Shown piece by piece: positions 25,695-33,923 of a stretch of 64,000 nucleotides of DNA. Location of the stretch: the NCBI GenBank assembly GCA_035574175.1, contig DATLZB010000012.1, positions 1 through 64,000 of the forward strand, written 5' to 3'. A program made the position numbers and the translations under genes. The notes beneath the pieces were generated by a model. It was not told where the DNA came from, searched no databases, and saw only the letters and a program-made list of their open reading frames with translations. Source of the stretch: DATLZB01 sp035574175 (GTDB lineage: Bacteria > Pseudomonadota > Alphaproteobacteria > Rhizobiales > Hyphomicrobiaceae). Each line of letters starts with the position of its first letter. The stretch's first letter is position 1.

Positions 25695-26237
25695 ATGGCT
25701 CTGCTCACGCTGCTCGCCGCCGTCACGGTCGGCGTCGTGCGCATGCGCAACCTGTTCGGTGTCGTCGTCCTTGCCAGCATCTACAGTTTTCTGATGGCAA
25801 GCTTGTTCGTGGCCCTCGATGCCGTCGACGTGGCCATGACAGAGGCAGCGGTCGGGGCCGGCGTCTCCACCGTGGTGCTGCTGGCCACCTTGCATCTGAC
25901 CGGCTCGATGGAGTATCCGCGGCCGCGCAAGGCCTACCTGCCGCTGTTCGTCGCCTTCGTCACCGGCGCGGCGCTCGTTTGGGGTACCTTCAGCCTGCCC
26001 CCGTTCGGCACGGCCGATGCGCCCATCCACCAGCATGTGGCGCCGCGATATCTGAGCGAATCGATCAAGGAGACACTGGTTCCCAATGTCGTGACGGCGG
26101 TGCTGGCCGACTACCGCGGCTACGACACGCTCGGCGAGGCGACGGTGGTGTTCACGGCCGGCATCGGTGTGATGCTGCTCTTGCGAGGGCGGCGCAGGCA
26201 GAGCGCCGGCCGAACAAGGGAGGAGCACGGACCGTGA
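25695..26237 (+). CDS. MbhD/MbhE-like subunit (DUF4040) of the antiporter
   Basis: Corresponds to the C-terminal part of MrpA that exists as separate subunits in membrane-bound hydrogenases. An N-terminal MbhD/DUF4040-like part (MRNLFGVVVLASIYSFLMAS, DAVDVAMTEAAVGAGVSTV) is followed by an MbhE-like part ending in DTLGEATVVFTAGIGVMLL. The first in-frame ATG is at 25695, but conserved-looking sequence (IEAL) begins upstream at an ATA codon (25677) that overlaps the mnhG stop, so the true start is unclear. From 25695 it has 180 residues. Confidence 0.85.
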   Translation: MALLTLLAAVTVGVVRMRNLFGVVVLASIYSFLMASLFVALDAVDVAMTEAAVGAGVSTVVLLATLHLTGSMEYPRPRKAYLPLFVAFVTGAALVWGTFSLPPFGTADAPIHQHVAPRYLSESIKETLVPNVVTAVLADYRGYDTLGEATVVFTAGIGVMLLLRGRRRQSAGRTREEHGP

Positions 26238-26653
26238 AGCTCGACCTCATCCTACGCGTCGTCATCAAGCTTTTCTTGCCGTTCATCCTGCTGTTTGCGC
26301 TCTACGTGCAGTTCCACGGCGAGCTGGGACCGGGCGGCGGCTTCCAGGCGGGCGTCATCGTCGCCGGCACGTTCATCCTGTACGCGATCATGTTCGGGGC
26401 CCATGCCGCCAAGCGAATTGTCCCACAGCGTCTCGTCGAGCTCATGGTGCCGCTCGGCGTGCTGATCTTCGCTGGCACCGGCGCTGCCGCCCAAGCGTTT
26501 GGCGGGAACTTCCTGGACTACGCCGTGTTCTCGCATGATCCGCCGCATGGGCGGGAACTCGGCATCTTCCTGGTGGAGGTCGGCGTTCTCATCACCGTGT
26601 CGGGCACCATGATCGCCATCTTCTATGCCTTCACCGGGCGGGGGCGGTCATGA
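26234..26653 (+). CDS. mnhB: Mrp/Mnh-type antiporter subunit B
   Basis: A 139-residue, four-helix subunit of the MnhB family. GTG start at 26234 inside a GTGA overlap with the previous stop. Family signature FHGELGPGGGFQAGVIVAG is intact. It is followed by mnhC with a 4-base overlap. Confidence 0.93.
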   Translation: MKLDLILRVVIKLFLPFILLFALYVQFHGELGPGGGFQAGVIVAGTFILYAIMFGAHAAKRIVPQRLVELMVPLGVLIFAGTGAAAQAFGGNFLDYAVFSHDPPHGRELGIFLVEVGVLITVSGTMIAIFYAFTGRGRS

Positions 26654-27015
26654 GCACGCTCAAGACCTTCATCGAACATTACAATTATTTCATCACCATC
26701 TTCCTCATGGTGGCCGGCCTCTACATCGTGATCGCCCGCGGCAACATGATCAAGAAGCTGGTCGGCCTGGCACTGTTTCAGACCTCCGTCTATCTGCTCT
26801 ACATCGCGCCCGGCAAGATCATTGGCGGTACCGCACCGGTGCTCGATCCCGCCTTCAAGGTGTACGCGAACCCGTTGCCGCATGTGCTGATCCTAACCGC
26901 GATCGTGGTCGGCGTGGCGACCCTGGCCCTGGGGCTCGCCATCGTCGCACGCATCCACGAGGCCTACGGCACCGTCGAAGAGGACGAGATTTTCGCGCGG
27001 GAAGCGGAGGAATGA
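26650..27015 (+). CDS. mnhC: Mrp/Mnh-type antiporter subunit C (NuoK-like)
   Basis: A 121-residue, three-helix homologue of NuoK. It has YIVIARGNMIKKLVGLALFQ and the conserved NPLPHVLILTAIVVGVATLA. ATGA overlaps on both sides place it firmly in the operon. Confidence 0.94.
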   Translation: MSTLKTFIEHYNYFITIFLMVAGLYIVIARGNMIKKLVGLALFQTSVYLLYIAPGKIIGGTAPVLDPAFKVYANPLPHVLILTAIVVGVATLALGLAIVARIHEAYGTVEEDEIFAREAEE

Positions 27016-28505
27016 GCAGCATTCATGCGCAGCTGCCCGCGCTGCAGGTCGTCTTACCCCTACTTGGAGCATTCCTCGCGGCTCTGCTTCGCCGTGGCAT
27101 TCTCGCTTGGGCGCTGGCTGCCACGATCACCTGGCTCATGCCGGTGATTGCCGGCGCCCTGCTCTGGCAAGTGCTCACGAATGGGCCGATCTCCTATCAT
27201 CTGGGCGGTTGGCCGCCGCCTTGGGGCATTGAGTACCGCGTCGATATCCTGAGCGCCTTCGTCCTGCTGCTGGTCTCAGGCGTCAGCGCGGCGATGATGC
27301 CGTTCGCGCGGCGCAGCGTCGCGTTCGAGATCGAGGGCGACAAGCAGGCCTGGTTCTATTCCATGTACCTGCTGTGCCTGGGCGGCCTGCTTGGCATCAC
27401 GATCACGGGCGATGCCTTCAACGCCTTCGTGTTCCTGGAAATTTCCTCGCTCTCGACCTACGTGCTGATTGCGCTCGGCAAGGATCGGCGGGCGCTGCTC
27501 GCCTCCTACCAGTACCTGATCATGGGCACCATCGGCGCCACCTTCTACGTGGTCGGCGTCGGCCTGCTCTACCTCATCACCGGCAGCCTCAACATCGTCG
27601 ACATCGCTGGCCGGCTCGGGCCGGCGACGGCCGAGCAGTTCCGTCCCGCCATGGCCGCTCTCGCGTTCCTGACGGTCGGCATCAGCCTGAAGCTGGCGCT
27701 GTTTCCCCTGCACGTCTGGCTGCCCAACGCCTATGCCTTCGCTCCCTCGTTTGCGACAGCGTTTTTGGCAGCGACAGCAACGAAAGTGGCAGTCTACCTG
27801 TTCCTGCGCTTCTTCTTCTCCGTGTTCGGCGTCGCCGTCGCGGCGAGCGCCTTACGGATCACGGAGCTGTTGCTCGTGCTCTCGATCGCCGCCATGTTCG
27901 TCGCCTCGATCCTGGCCGTCTACGAAGAGAACGTGAAGCGCATGCTCGCTTATTCCTCGGTGGCGCAGATCGGCTACATCACCCTCGGCATGAGTCTGGC
28001 AAATGAGAGCGGGCTCACCGGCAGCATCGTCCACCTTCTAAACCATGCGGTGATGAAGGGTGCGCTGTTCCTTGCGCTCGGTGCGATCGTGTTTCGGCTG
28101 GGCTCGGTGAAGGTGGCCGACCTCGGCGGCATCGGCCGCAAGATGCCGCTCACCTTTGCGGCCTTCGTGATCGCCGGACTGGGTATCATCGGCACGCCCG
28201 GGACGGTCGGCTTCATCTCCAAGTGGTATCTGGCAGTGGGCGCCCTCGACAACGGCTGGTGGCCGCTGGTGTTCCTGATCGTCGCCAGCTCGCTGATCTC
28301 CGTCGTCTATATCGGCCGCGTGGTCGAGGTTGCCTACTTCCGGCCGGCATCGGGCGTCAGCGAGCTGGCCAAGGATCCACCGCTCAGCATGCTGATCCCG
28401 ATCCTGTTTCTAGCGGCGGCCAGCATCTACTTCGGCATCGACACCGAGCTGTCGGCCGGGCTCGCAAGCAAGGCGGCCGAAGCGCTGGTCGGAGGGCTCA
28501 AGTAA
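27012..28505 (+). CDS. mnhD: Mrp/Mnh-type antiporter subunit D (NuoN/M-like), first copy
   Basis: A 497-residue, about 14-helix NuoL/M/N-like proton-path subunit. The TM5 glutamate lies in FVFLEISSLSTYVL. The TM7 lysine is in LKLALFPLHVWLP. The TM8 lysine is in ATATKVAVYLFLRF and the TM12 lysine in NHAVMKGALFLALG. All key charges are present, so it should conduct protons. Start at 27012 overlaps mnhC by 4 bases; the longer frame is a shadow. Confidence 0.94.
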   Translation: MSSIHAQLPALQVVLPLLGAFLAALLRRGILAWALAATITWLMPVIAGALLWQVLTNGPISYHLGGWPPPWGIEYRVDILSAFVLLLVSGVSAAMMPFARRSVAFEIEGDKQAWFYSMYLLCLGGLLGITITGDAFNAFVFLEISSLSTYVLIALGKDRRALLASYQYLIMGTIGATFYVVGVGLLYLITGSLNIVDIAGRLGPATAEQFRPAMAALAFLTVGISLKLALFPLHVWLPNAYAFAPSFATAFLAATATKVAVYLFLRFFFSVFGVAVAASALRITELLLVLSIAAMFVASILAVYEENVKRMLAYSSVAQIGYITLGMSLANESGLTGSIVHLLNHAVMKGALFLALGAIVFRLGSVKVADLGGIGRKMPLTFAAFVIAGLGIIGTPGTVGFISKWYLAVGALDNGWWPLVFLIVASSLISVVYIGRVVEVAYFRPASGVSELAKDPPLSMLIPILFLAAASIYFGIDTELSAGLASKAAEALVGGLK

Positions 28506-28507
28506 CC

Positions 28508-29980
28508 ATGGCCCTCACGCCCGATGAACTGGTTCTCGCCGCGCTCACCATCCCGTTTGCGGGCGCTGTTCTCATTGCCGTCTTCCACCGCCTCCCCAAC
28601 CTGCGCGAGACGGCGACGCTGGCGACGGCCGGGCTGCTGTTCGCCGCGGTCGCGAGCCTGCTGGAGCCGGTGCTTGCCGGGGCGCGGCCGGAAGCGTTGC
28701 ACCTCGAAGTGGTGCCGGGTCTGCAACTCGCCTTCAAGGTCGAGCCGCTCGGTCTCCTCTTCGGACTCATCGCCTCGGGCCTCTGGATCGTCACCTCGAT
28801 CTATTCCATCGGCTACATGCGCGGCAACGACGAGCCGCGGCAGACCTCCTATTACGTCTGTTTCGCCGTGGCGCTCGGCTCGACCATGGGCGTCGCCTTC
28901 GCCAAGAACCTGTTCACGCTGTTTCTCTTCTATGAGGCGTTGACGCTTTCGACCTATCCGCTGGTCACCCATAAGGCCGATGCCGAGGCCATGCGCGCGG
29001 GCCGCATCTATTTGATCCTGCTGTTGGGCACCTCGATGGTGCTGTTCCTGCCCGCCATAGTTGCCACCTGGATCATCGCCGGCACCATCGAATTTGCGCC
29101 CGGCGGCATCCTTGCCGACAAGACGAGCGGTTGGGTGATGGGGCTGCTGCTCGGCCTCTATGCCTTCGGCATCGGCAAGGCCGCGCTCATGCCGCTCCAT
29201 TTCTGGCTGCCGGCGGCCATGGTGGCGCCGACGCCGGTGAGCGCGCTTCTGCATGCCGTGGCCGTTGTCAAGGCCGGGGTGTTCGCGATTGTGAAGGTGA
29301 TCGTCTACGTGCTCGGAATCGATGCGCTGCAAACGTCGGGGCACTCGGGCTGGCTCGTCTACGCGGCCGGCGCTACCGTCATCGTCGCCTCTCTGGTCGC
29401 GCTCCGGCAGGACAACCTCAAGAAGCTGCTGGCCTATTCCACCGTCTCGCAGCTTTCCTATGTCATTCTCGCGGCGGCCATACTTACTCCTATCTCCGCA
29501 GTCGGCGCAGCCATGCACATTGCGGCTCACGCCGTGAGCAAGATCACGCTCTTCTTCGCCGCCGGTTCGATCTACACGGCGGCACACAAGACGGAGGTGA
29601 GCGAACTCAAGGGCATCGGCCGGCGCATGCCGTGGACCATGGGGGCTTTCGCCGTCGGTGCGCTGAGCATGATCGGCGTGCCGCCCACGGCCGGCTTTCT
29701 CGGCAAGTGGTTCATGCTTAGCGGCGCCATGCAAAGCGGACAGTGGGTGGCCGTGGCGGTCATCGTGCTCAGCACGATCCTCAACGCCGCCTATTTCCTC
29801 CCCATCGTGGTGAACGCGTTCTTCCGCGATCCCGACAACCCGCACCCCGAGAGCCACGAACACGGGGAAGCGCCGTGGCCAATGGTGGCCGCACTCACCG
29901 CAACGGCGCTCGGTACGGTTGGCCTGTTCTGCTTCCCTGGGATGGCGCTCGCCCTGGCAAATCTGACGCTCGCGAGGTGA
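28508..29980 (+). CDS. NuoL/MrpA-like proton-path subunit, second copy
   Basis: A 490-residue membrane protein of the same superfamily, nearer to the N-terminal half of MrpA/NuoL. It has the TM5 glutamate in LFLFYEALTLSTYPL, the TM7 lysine in GKAALMPLHFWLP, HAVAVVKAGVFAIVK for TM8 and HAVSKITLFFAAG for TM12. It lacks the long MrpA C-terminus, which is supplied by the separate MbhD/E-like gene. Its start is 2 bases past the mnhD stop. Confidence 0.9.
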   Translation: MALTPDELVLAALTIPFAGAVLIAVFHRLPNLRETATLATAGLLFAAVASLLEPVLAGARPEALHLEVVPGLQLAFKVEPLGLLFGLIASGLWIVTSIYSIGYMRGNDEPRQTSYYVCFAVALGSTMGVAFAKNLFTLFLFYEALTLSTYPLVTHKADAEAMRAGRIYLILLLGTSMVLFLPAIVATWIIAGTIEFAPGGILADKTSGWVMGLLLGLYAFGIGKAALMPLHFWLPAAMVAPTPVSALLHAVAVVKAGVFAIVKVIVYVLGIDALQTSGHSGWLVYAAGATVIVASLVALRQDNLKKLLAYSTVSQLSYVILAAAILTPISAVGAAMHIAAHAVSKITLFFAAGSIYTAAHKTEVSELKGIGRRMPWTMGAFAVGALSMIGVPPTAGFLGKWFMLSGAMQSGQWVAVAVIVLSTILNAAYFLPIVVNAFFRDPDNPHPESHEHGEAPWPMVAALTATALGTVGLFCFPGMALALANLTLAR

Positions 29981-29983
29981 GTC

Positions 29984-30235
29984 ATGACCGATCCCGATCG
30001 CGACCACTGGCTGGTGCAGCCGGCGACCATCCGGCGACTATGGATCATGTTCATCATGGTGCTCGCCGGGCTGGTGGCGCTCGACCTTGCCGTCGCCCAT
30101 CACCCGCATTTCGGCATCGACGGTACATTCGGGTTCGGCGCCTGGTACGGATTCTTCGCCTGCGTCGGCCTTGTCGTCTTTGCCAAAGCGATCGGCGCCG
30201 TGCTCAAGCGGCCGGACACCTACTATGACCAGTAG
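29984..30235 (+). CDS. small two-helix membrane protein of the Mrp operon
   Basis: An 83-residue protein with two predicted helices (IMFIMVLAGLVALDLAVA and WYGFFACVGLVVFAKAIGAVL) and a soluble N-terminus. No named family is recognised. It starts 3 bases after one antiporter subunit and overlaps the next by 11 bases, which argues strongly that it is real and a subunit or assembly factor of the complex. Confidence 0.8.
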   Translation: MTDPDRDHWLVQPATIRRLWIMFIMVLAGLVALDLAVAHHPHFGIDGTFGFGAWYGFFACVGLVVFAKAIGAVLKRPDTYYDQ

Positions 30236-31910
30236 TTTGATCATCCCGCCCGGTCTGATCTTGATCCTCGGCGGTCTGGCATTGCCGCTGCTGCCGAAGG
30301 GCCTGCGGCCGCTCGCCCTCCTCGGCCTGCCGCTGCTGACGCTCGCCGTCGTGTGGAGCCTCCCGGACGGCCCGGTAGTGCGGGCCCCGTTCCTCGGTTA
30401 CGAGCTGACGCTGGTACAGGCCGACAAGCTTTCGCGCCTGTTCGCGACGGTATTCGCCATCATGGCGTTCGCCGGCGCACTCTTTGCGCTGCACCAGTCC
30501 CGCTTGGTCGAGCTGGCGGCCGCGTTCGTGTACGCGGGCAGCGCCGTTGGCGTCTCGCTCGCCGGCGATCTCATCACCCTCTTCATCTACTGGGAGGTCA
30601 TGGCGATCGCCTCCACGCTCATCGTGTGGTGCGGTGGGCCGAAAGCGCAAAGGGCGGGATTGCGCTATGCCGCCATGCACCTCTTCGGCGGCGTGCTGCT
30701 GATGGCGGGTATCGCCGGCGAGGCGGCCGCCACCGGGTCCATCAGCTTCGGAACCATGGCGGCGGACACGCTGCCGCGCTGGCTGATCCTCGCCGGCTTT
30801 CTCATCAATGCCGGGGCGCCGCCGTTTTCGGCCTGGCTGCCCGATGCCTATCCGGAGTCCTCATGGTCGGGCATGGTGTTCCTGTCGGCTTTCACCACCA
30901 AGGCGGCGGTGTATGCCCTCTTGCGCGGCTTCCCCGGAACAGAGCTGCTGATCTATGTCGGTCTCTACATGGTTTTTTACGGGATCGTGTACGCGATCCT
31001 GGAGAACGACATGCGCCGCATCCTCGCCTATTCGATTGTCAACCAGGTGGGCTTCATGGTGGCGGGGGTGGGCATTGGCACCGAGATGGCACTCAACGGC
31101 GCCGCCTCGCACGCCTTCACGCACATCATCTACAAGGCGCTGCTGCTGATGTCGGCCGGATCCGTGCTGTACATGACCGGCAAGCGCAAGTGCACCGACC
31201 TCGGCGGCCTGTTCCGTACCATGCCGCTGACCACGGTTTGCGGCATCGTCGGCGCACTCTCGATCTCCTCCTTTCCGCTAACCTCCGGGTTCGTCTCAAA
31301 GTCGATGATCTCGCAAGGCGCCGCCGATCAGCACCTGGCCCTGGCGTGGTTTCTGCTGGCTGCGGGCTCGGCAGGCGTGTTCCTGCACGCGGGCATCAAG
31401 TTCCCGTGGTTCGTATTCTTCCAACGCGATTCGGGGCTCAGACCGCCCGACCCGCCGTGGAACATGCGTTTGGCAATGGTGCTCTTTTCCGCGCTCTGCA
31501 TCGGCTTTGGCATCCTGCCCGGTTTGCTCTACGCGATGCTGCCCTTCGCAGTCGACTACGTGCCGTACACGGCGAGCCATGTCGTCGTGCAGCTCCAGTT
31601 GCTGCTGTTCTCGGGGCTTGCATTTTTCCTGATGCTGGGCTGGCTTAAGCGAACGCTGACCATAACCCTCGACGTTGACTGGTTTTATCGGCGCCTCGGC
31701 CTCAGCATGGCGCGGACGCTCGATGCGTTTGCCGGGCGAGCCTGGCAGTGGCTCGTCACCGCCTTCCTAATGGGCGCCAAGGGCGTGAATGCCCGCCTGC
31801 ACAAGCACCACGGCCCGGAAGGCCTGCTTGGACGCACTTGGCCAACCGGCACCATGGCATTCTGGACCACGGCCATGCTCGCAATCTATCTGCTGCTGAC
31901 CAACCTGTGA
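30225..31910 (+). CDS. NuoL/M/N-like subunit, third copy, lacking TM7 lysine
   Basis: A 561-residue superfamily member with a longer C-terminal tail. It keeps the TM5 glutamate (FIYWEVMAIASTLIVW), TM8 lysine (FTTKAAVYALLRG) and TM12 lysine (HIIYKALLLMSAG). At the TM7 lysine position it has asparagine (LINAGAPPFSAWLP), and the usual PLHxWLP histidine is serine. Aligned on WLP, the sister subunits both have Lys nine residues before the Trp. It may be a coupling or structural copy. Start at 30225 overlaps the small gene; this ends the operon. Confidence 0.88.
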   Translation: MTSSLIIPPGLILILGGLALPLLPKGLRPLALLGLPLLTLAVVWSLPDGPVVRAPFLGYELTLVQADKLSRLFATVFAIMAFAGALFALHQSRLVELAAAFVYAGSAVGVSLAGDLITLFIYWEVMAIASTLIVWCGGPKAQRAGLRYAAMHLFGGVLLMAGIAGEAAATGSISFGTMAADTLPRWLILAGFLINAGAPPFSAWLPDAYPESSWSGMVFLSAFTTKAAVYALLRGFPGTELLIYVGLYMVFYGIVYAILENDMRRILAYSIVNQVGFMVAGVGIGTEMALNGAASHAFTHIIYKALLLMSAGSVLYMTGKRKCTDLGGLFRTMPLTTVCGIVGALSISSFPLTSGFVSKSMISQGAADQHLALAWFLLAAGSAGVFLHAGIKFPWFVFFQRDSGLRPPDPPWNMRLAMVLFSALCIGFGILPGLLYAMLPFAVDYVPYTASHVVVQLQLLLFSGLAFFLMLGWLKRTLTITLDVDWFYRRLGLSMARTLDAFAGRAWQWLVTAFLMGAKGVNARLHKHHGPEGLLGRTWPTGTMAFWTTAMLAIYLLLTNL

Positions 31911-31939
31911 GGCGCCGCTAAGGCCGTCCCTTCGGCGCC
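31911..31939 (+). terminator. hairpin at the end of the Mrp operon
   Basis: GGCGCCG directly after the stop codon pairs perfectly with CGGCGCC across a 15-base loop. No T-run follows. Its place between two convergent transcription units supports a terminator role, but the loop is large and the stem short. Confidence 0.3.
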
Positions 31940-31969
31940 GGCAGATTGCCTGCTCGGCCAAACCCGGCA

Positions 31970-32521
31970 TCAGCCTGCGGCGGGAAGCGGCCTTGCCGAG
32001 AAGTCGGGCCAGCTGCGGTCCTTGGGTGAAAGGTCGGCCACAGGCAGAGGCCATGATATTCCGAAGGCGGGATCATCGTAGCGGACCCCGTCGGCGGCCT
32101 CGGGAGCATAGAATGCCGTCATCGCATAGGCGACCTCGCTGTCAGGAGCGAGCGTCTGGAAGCCGTGCGCGAAGCCGGCCGGTGCGTAGAGCTGCAATCC
32201 GTCGCCCGCACGCAGCTCGTACCCCTCCCATTGCATGTAGGTGGCCGATTCCGGCCGCAGGTCGACGAGCACATCGTAGATGGCCCCGCTCACGCACCGG
32301 ATGAGCTTGACCTCCGCGTGCGGAGGCCGCTGGAAGTGCAGACCCCGAATGGACCCCACCCGAGCGGTACGCGAGATGCTGTGCTGGACGAAGCTCCCTG
32401 CAAGGCCATGAGCCGCGAACTCCCGGGCGCAGAAGGTGCGCGCAAAGAAGCCTCGCTCATCCCTGATCGGCTCGAGCTCGATCAGGCGCACGTCCTGCAA
32501 GCGAGTGGCTCGGAACAGCAT
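31970..32521 (-). CDS. dTDP-4-dehydrorhamnose 3,5-epimerase-family protein
   Basis: RfbC-like cupin of 183 residues that epimerises a keto-sugar nucleotide. Visible family motifs are RGFFARTF, the catalytic His region IRGLHFQRPPHAE, YDVLVDLRPES, the FAHGFQTL segment and the catalytic-Tyr region VAYAMTAFYAPEA. No rfbA, rfbB or rfbD lies in the window, so true dTDP-rhamnose synthesis is not supported. With the neighbouring SDR and nucleotidyltransferase it more likely acts on another deoxy sugar. Confidence 0.85.
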   Translation of the reverse strand: MLFRATRLQDVRLIELEPIRDERGFFARTFCAREFAAHGLAGSFVQHSISRTARVGSIRGLHFQRPPHAEVKLIRCVSGAIYDVLVDLRPESATYMQWEGYELRAGDGLQLYAPAGFAHGFQTLAPDSEVAYAMTAFYAPEAADGVRYDDPAFGISWPLPVADLSPKDRSWPDFSARPLPAAG

Positions 32522-32806
32522 TTCTTTTCACCCACGGGCCGCAGTTGCGGTTGCTGTAGCGCCAGCACCCCGTTCGATCACCCGGCGAGCGGCGCATCAG
32601 GCGCGGCGACCGCATTTTAGGGTCGATCCTATGGGCCCACCACCTCGGACCTTGTTAGCGAGCCCCGCTCGCGCCGGCCCGTGTCGTTGTCCTTAACGTC
32701 AGGCGGCGCCCCCACCAGCTTGATTTTCAAACGGCAATTGGGCGATGTTCGCTCGATGGCCGGAGGTTGGACCGGCTCAAAGGAGTTTGGCAGAGGGGTT
32801 GTCTTT

Positions 32807-33892
32807 ATGCGTATCCTGATTACCGGGCACCTCGGCTACATCGGCACCGTGATGACCCCGATGATGCTCAAGGCCGGGCACAGCGTGGTCGGCTACGACA
32901 GCGATCTGTTCAGGAGTTGCACCTATTCCGCGGGGGGGCGGATTCACCCGGTGCCCTCCATCCGCAAGGATGTGCGGGACGCCGAGGTCGGGGATTTCGA
33001 AGGTATCGACGCCGTCGTCCATCTTGCCGCGCTTTCCAACGATCCGCTGGGCGACCTCGATCCGGAGACCACCTACGCCATCAATCACCGCTCGAGCGTT
33101 CGCATGGCCGCACTTGCCAAGGAGGCGGGCGTGAAAAGGTTCGTCTATGCCTCCTCCTGCAGCAACTACGGCCAGGCCGGGGAAGAGCTGATCGACGAAA
33201 GCGCGCCGCTCAATCCGGTGACGCCGTACGGGGAGTCCAAGGTTCGTTCCGAGCGGGACATCTCTCGCCTCGCCAGCGACGGCTTCTGCCCCGTCTTCCT
33301 GCGCCCCGCCACCGCCTATGGCGTCTCCCCCCGGCTGCGGTTCGACATCGTCATCAACAACCTCGTCGCCCACGCCGTCACCACGGGGCGCATTTACCTC
33401 AAGTCCGACGGCACGCCATGGCGGCCGGTCGTGCACATCGAGGACATCGCCCGCGCCTTCATCGCTGCCCTCGAGGCGCCGCGCGAGCGCGTGTTCAACG
33501 AGGCCTTCAACGTCGGCCAGACCGCGCACAACTATCGCATGCGCGAGCTTGCCGAGATCGTCGCCGGAGTGGTCCCTGGCTGCCGCATCGAGTACGCGCC
33601 CGATGCGGGGCCCGACAAGCGTTCCTATCGCGTCAGCTTCGAGAAGATCAGGCGGCAGCTGCCCGAGTTCAAGCCGCAGTGGGATGCACGCAAGGGCGCC
33701 GAACAGCTCTATGCCGCCTACCTCTCTTCTAAAGTCACGCTGGAAGAATTCGAGGGTCCGCGCTACCAGCGCATCGCCCATATCAGAAAGCTCATGAGCG
33801 AAGGCGTGTTGGGCCCGGACTTGCGTTTCAAACCTTCAGCTCTGCCCGAGCCCCGCTCGCCGGCGTCGGCGGCGGTACCGGCGGGAGAATGA
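32807..33892 (+). CDS. NAD-dependent epimerase/dehydratase (extended SDR)
   Basis: Nucleotide-sugar epimerase, dehydratase or reductase of 361 residues. The start ATG at 32807 has an AGAGGGG site upstream; the longer frame is not supported. The NAD loop is TGHLGYIGTVM, the active-site triad comes from ASSCSNYG and YGESKVRSE. It is divergent from the RfbC-like gene across 285 bases in which nothing else is seen, and 31 bases before the DUF4910 gene. Substrate unknown; such SDRs recur in branched-sugar clusters. Confidence 0.88.
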   Translation: MRILITGHLGYIGTVMTPMMLKAGHSVVGYDSDLFRSCTYSAGGRIHPVPSIRKDVRDAEVGDFEGIDAVVHLAALSNDPLGDLDPETTYAINHRSSVRMAALAKEAGVKRFVYASSCSNYGQAGEELIDESAPLNPVTPYGESKVRSERDISRLASDGFCPVFLRPATAYGVSPRLRFDIVINNLVAHAVTTGRIYLKSDGTPWRPVVHIEDIARAFIAALEAPRERVFNEAFNVGQTAHNYRMRELAEIVAGVVPGCRIEYAPDAGPDKRSYRVSFEKIRRQLPEFKPQWDARKGAEQLYAAYLSSKVTLEEFEGPRYQRIAHIRKLMSEGVLGPDLRFKPSALPEPRSPASAAVPAGE

Positions 33893-33923
33893 GGCAGCGG
33901 CGGCAGCGCCGACGGCAGACCGC

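Noticed and set aside
28427..30007. A 526-residue minus-strand frame over the antiporter subunits
   Set aside because: Antisense to a conserved Mrp subunit with intact motifs; composition typical of a shadow.
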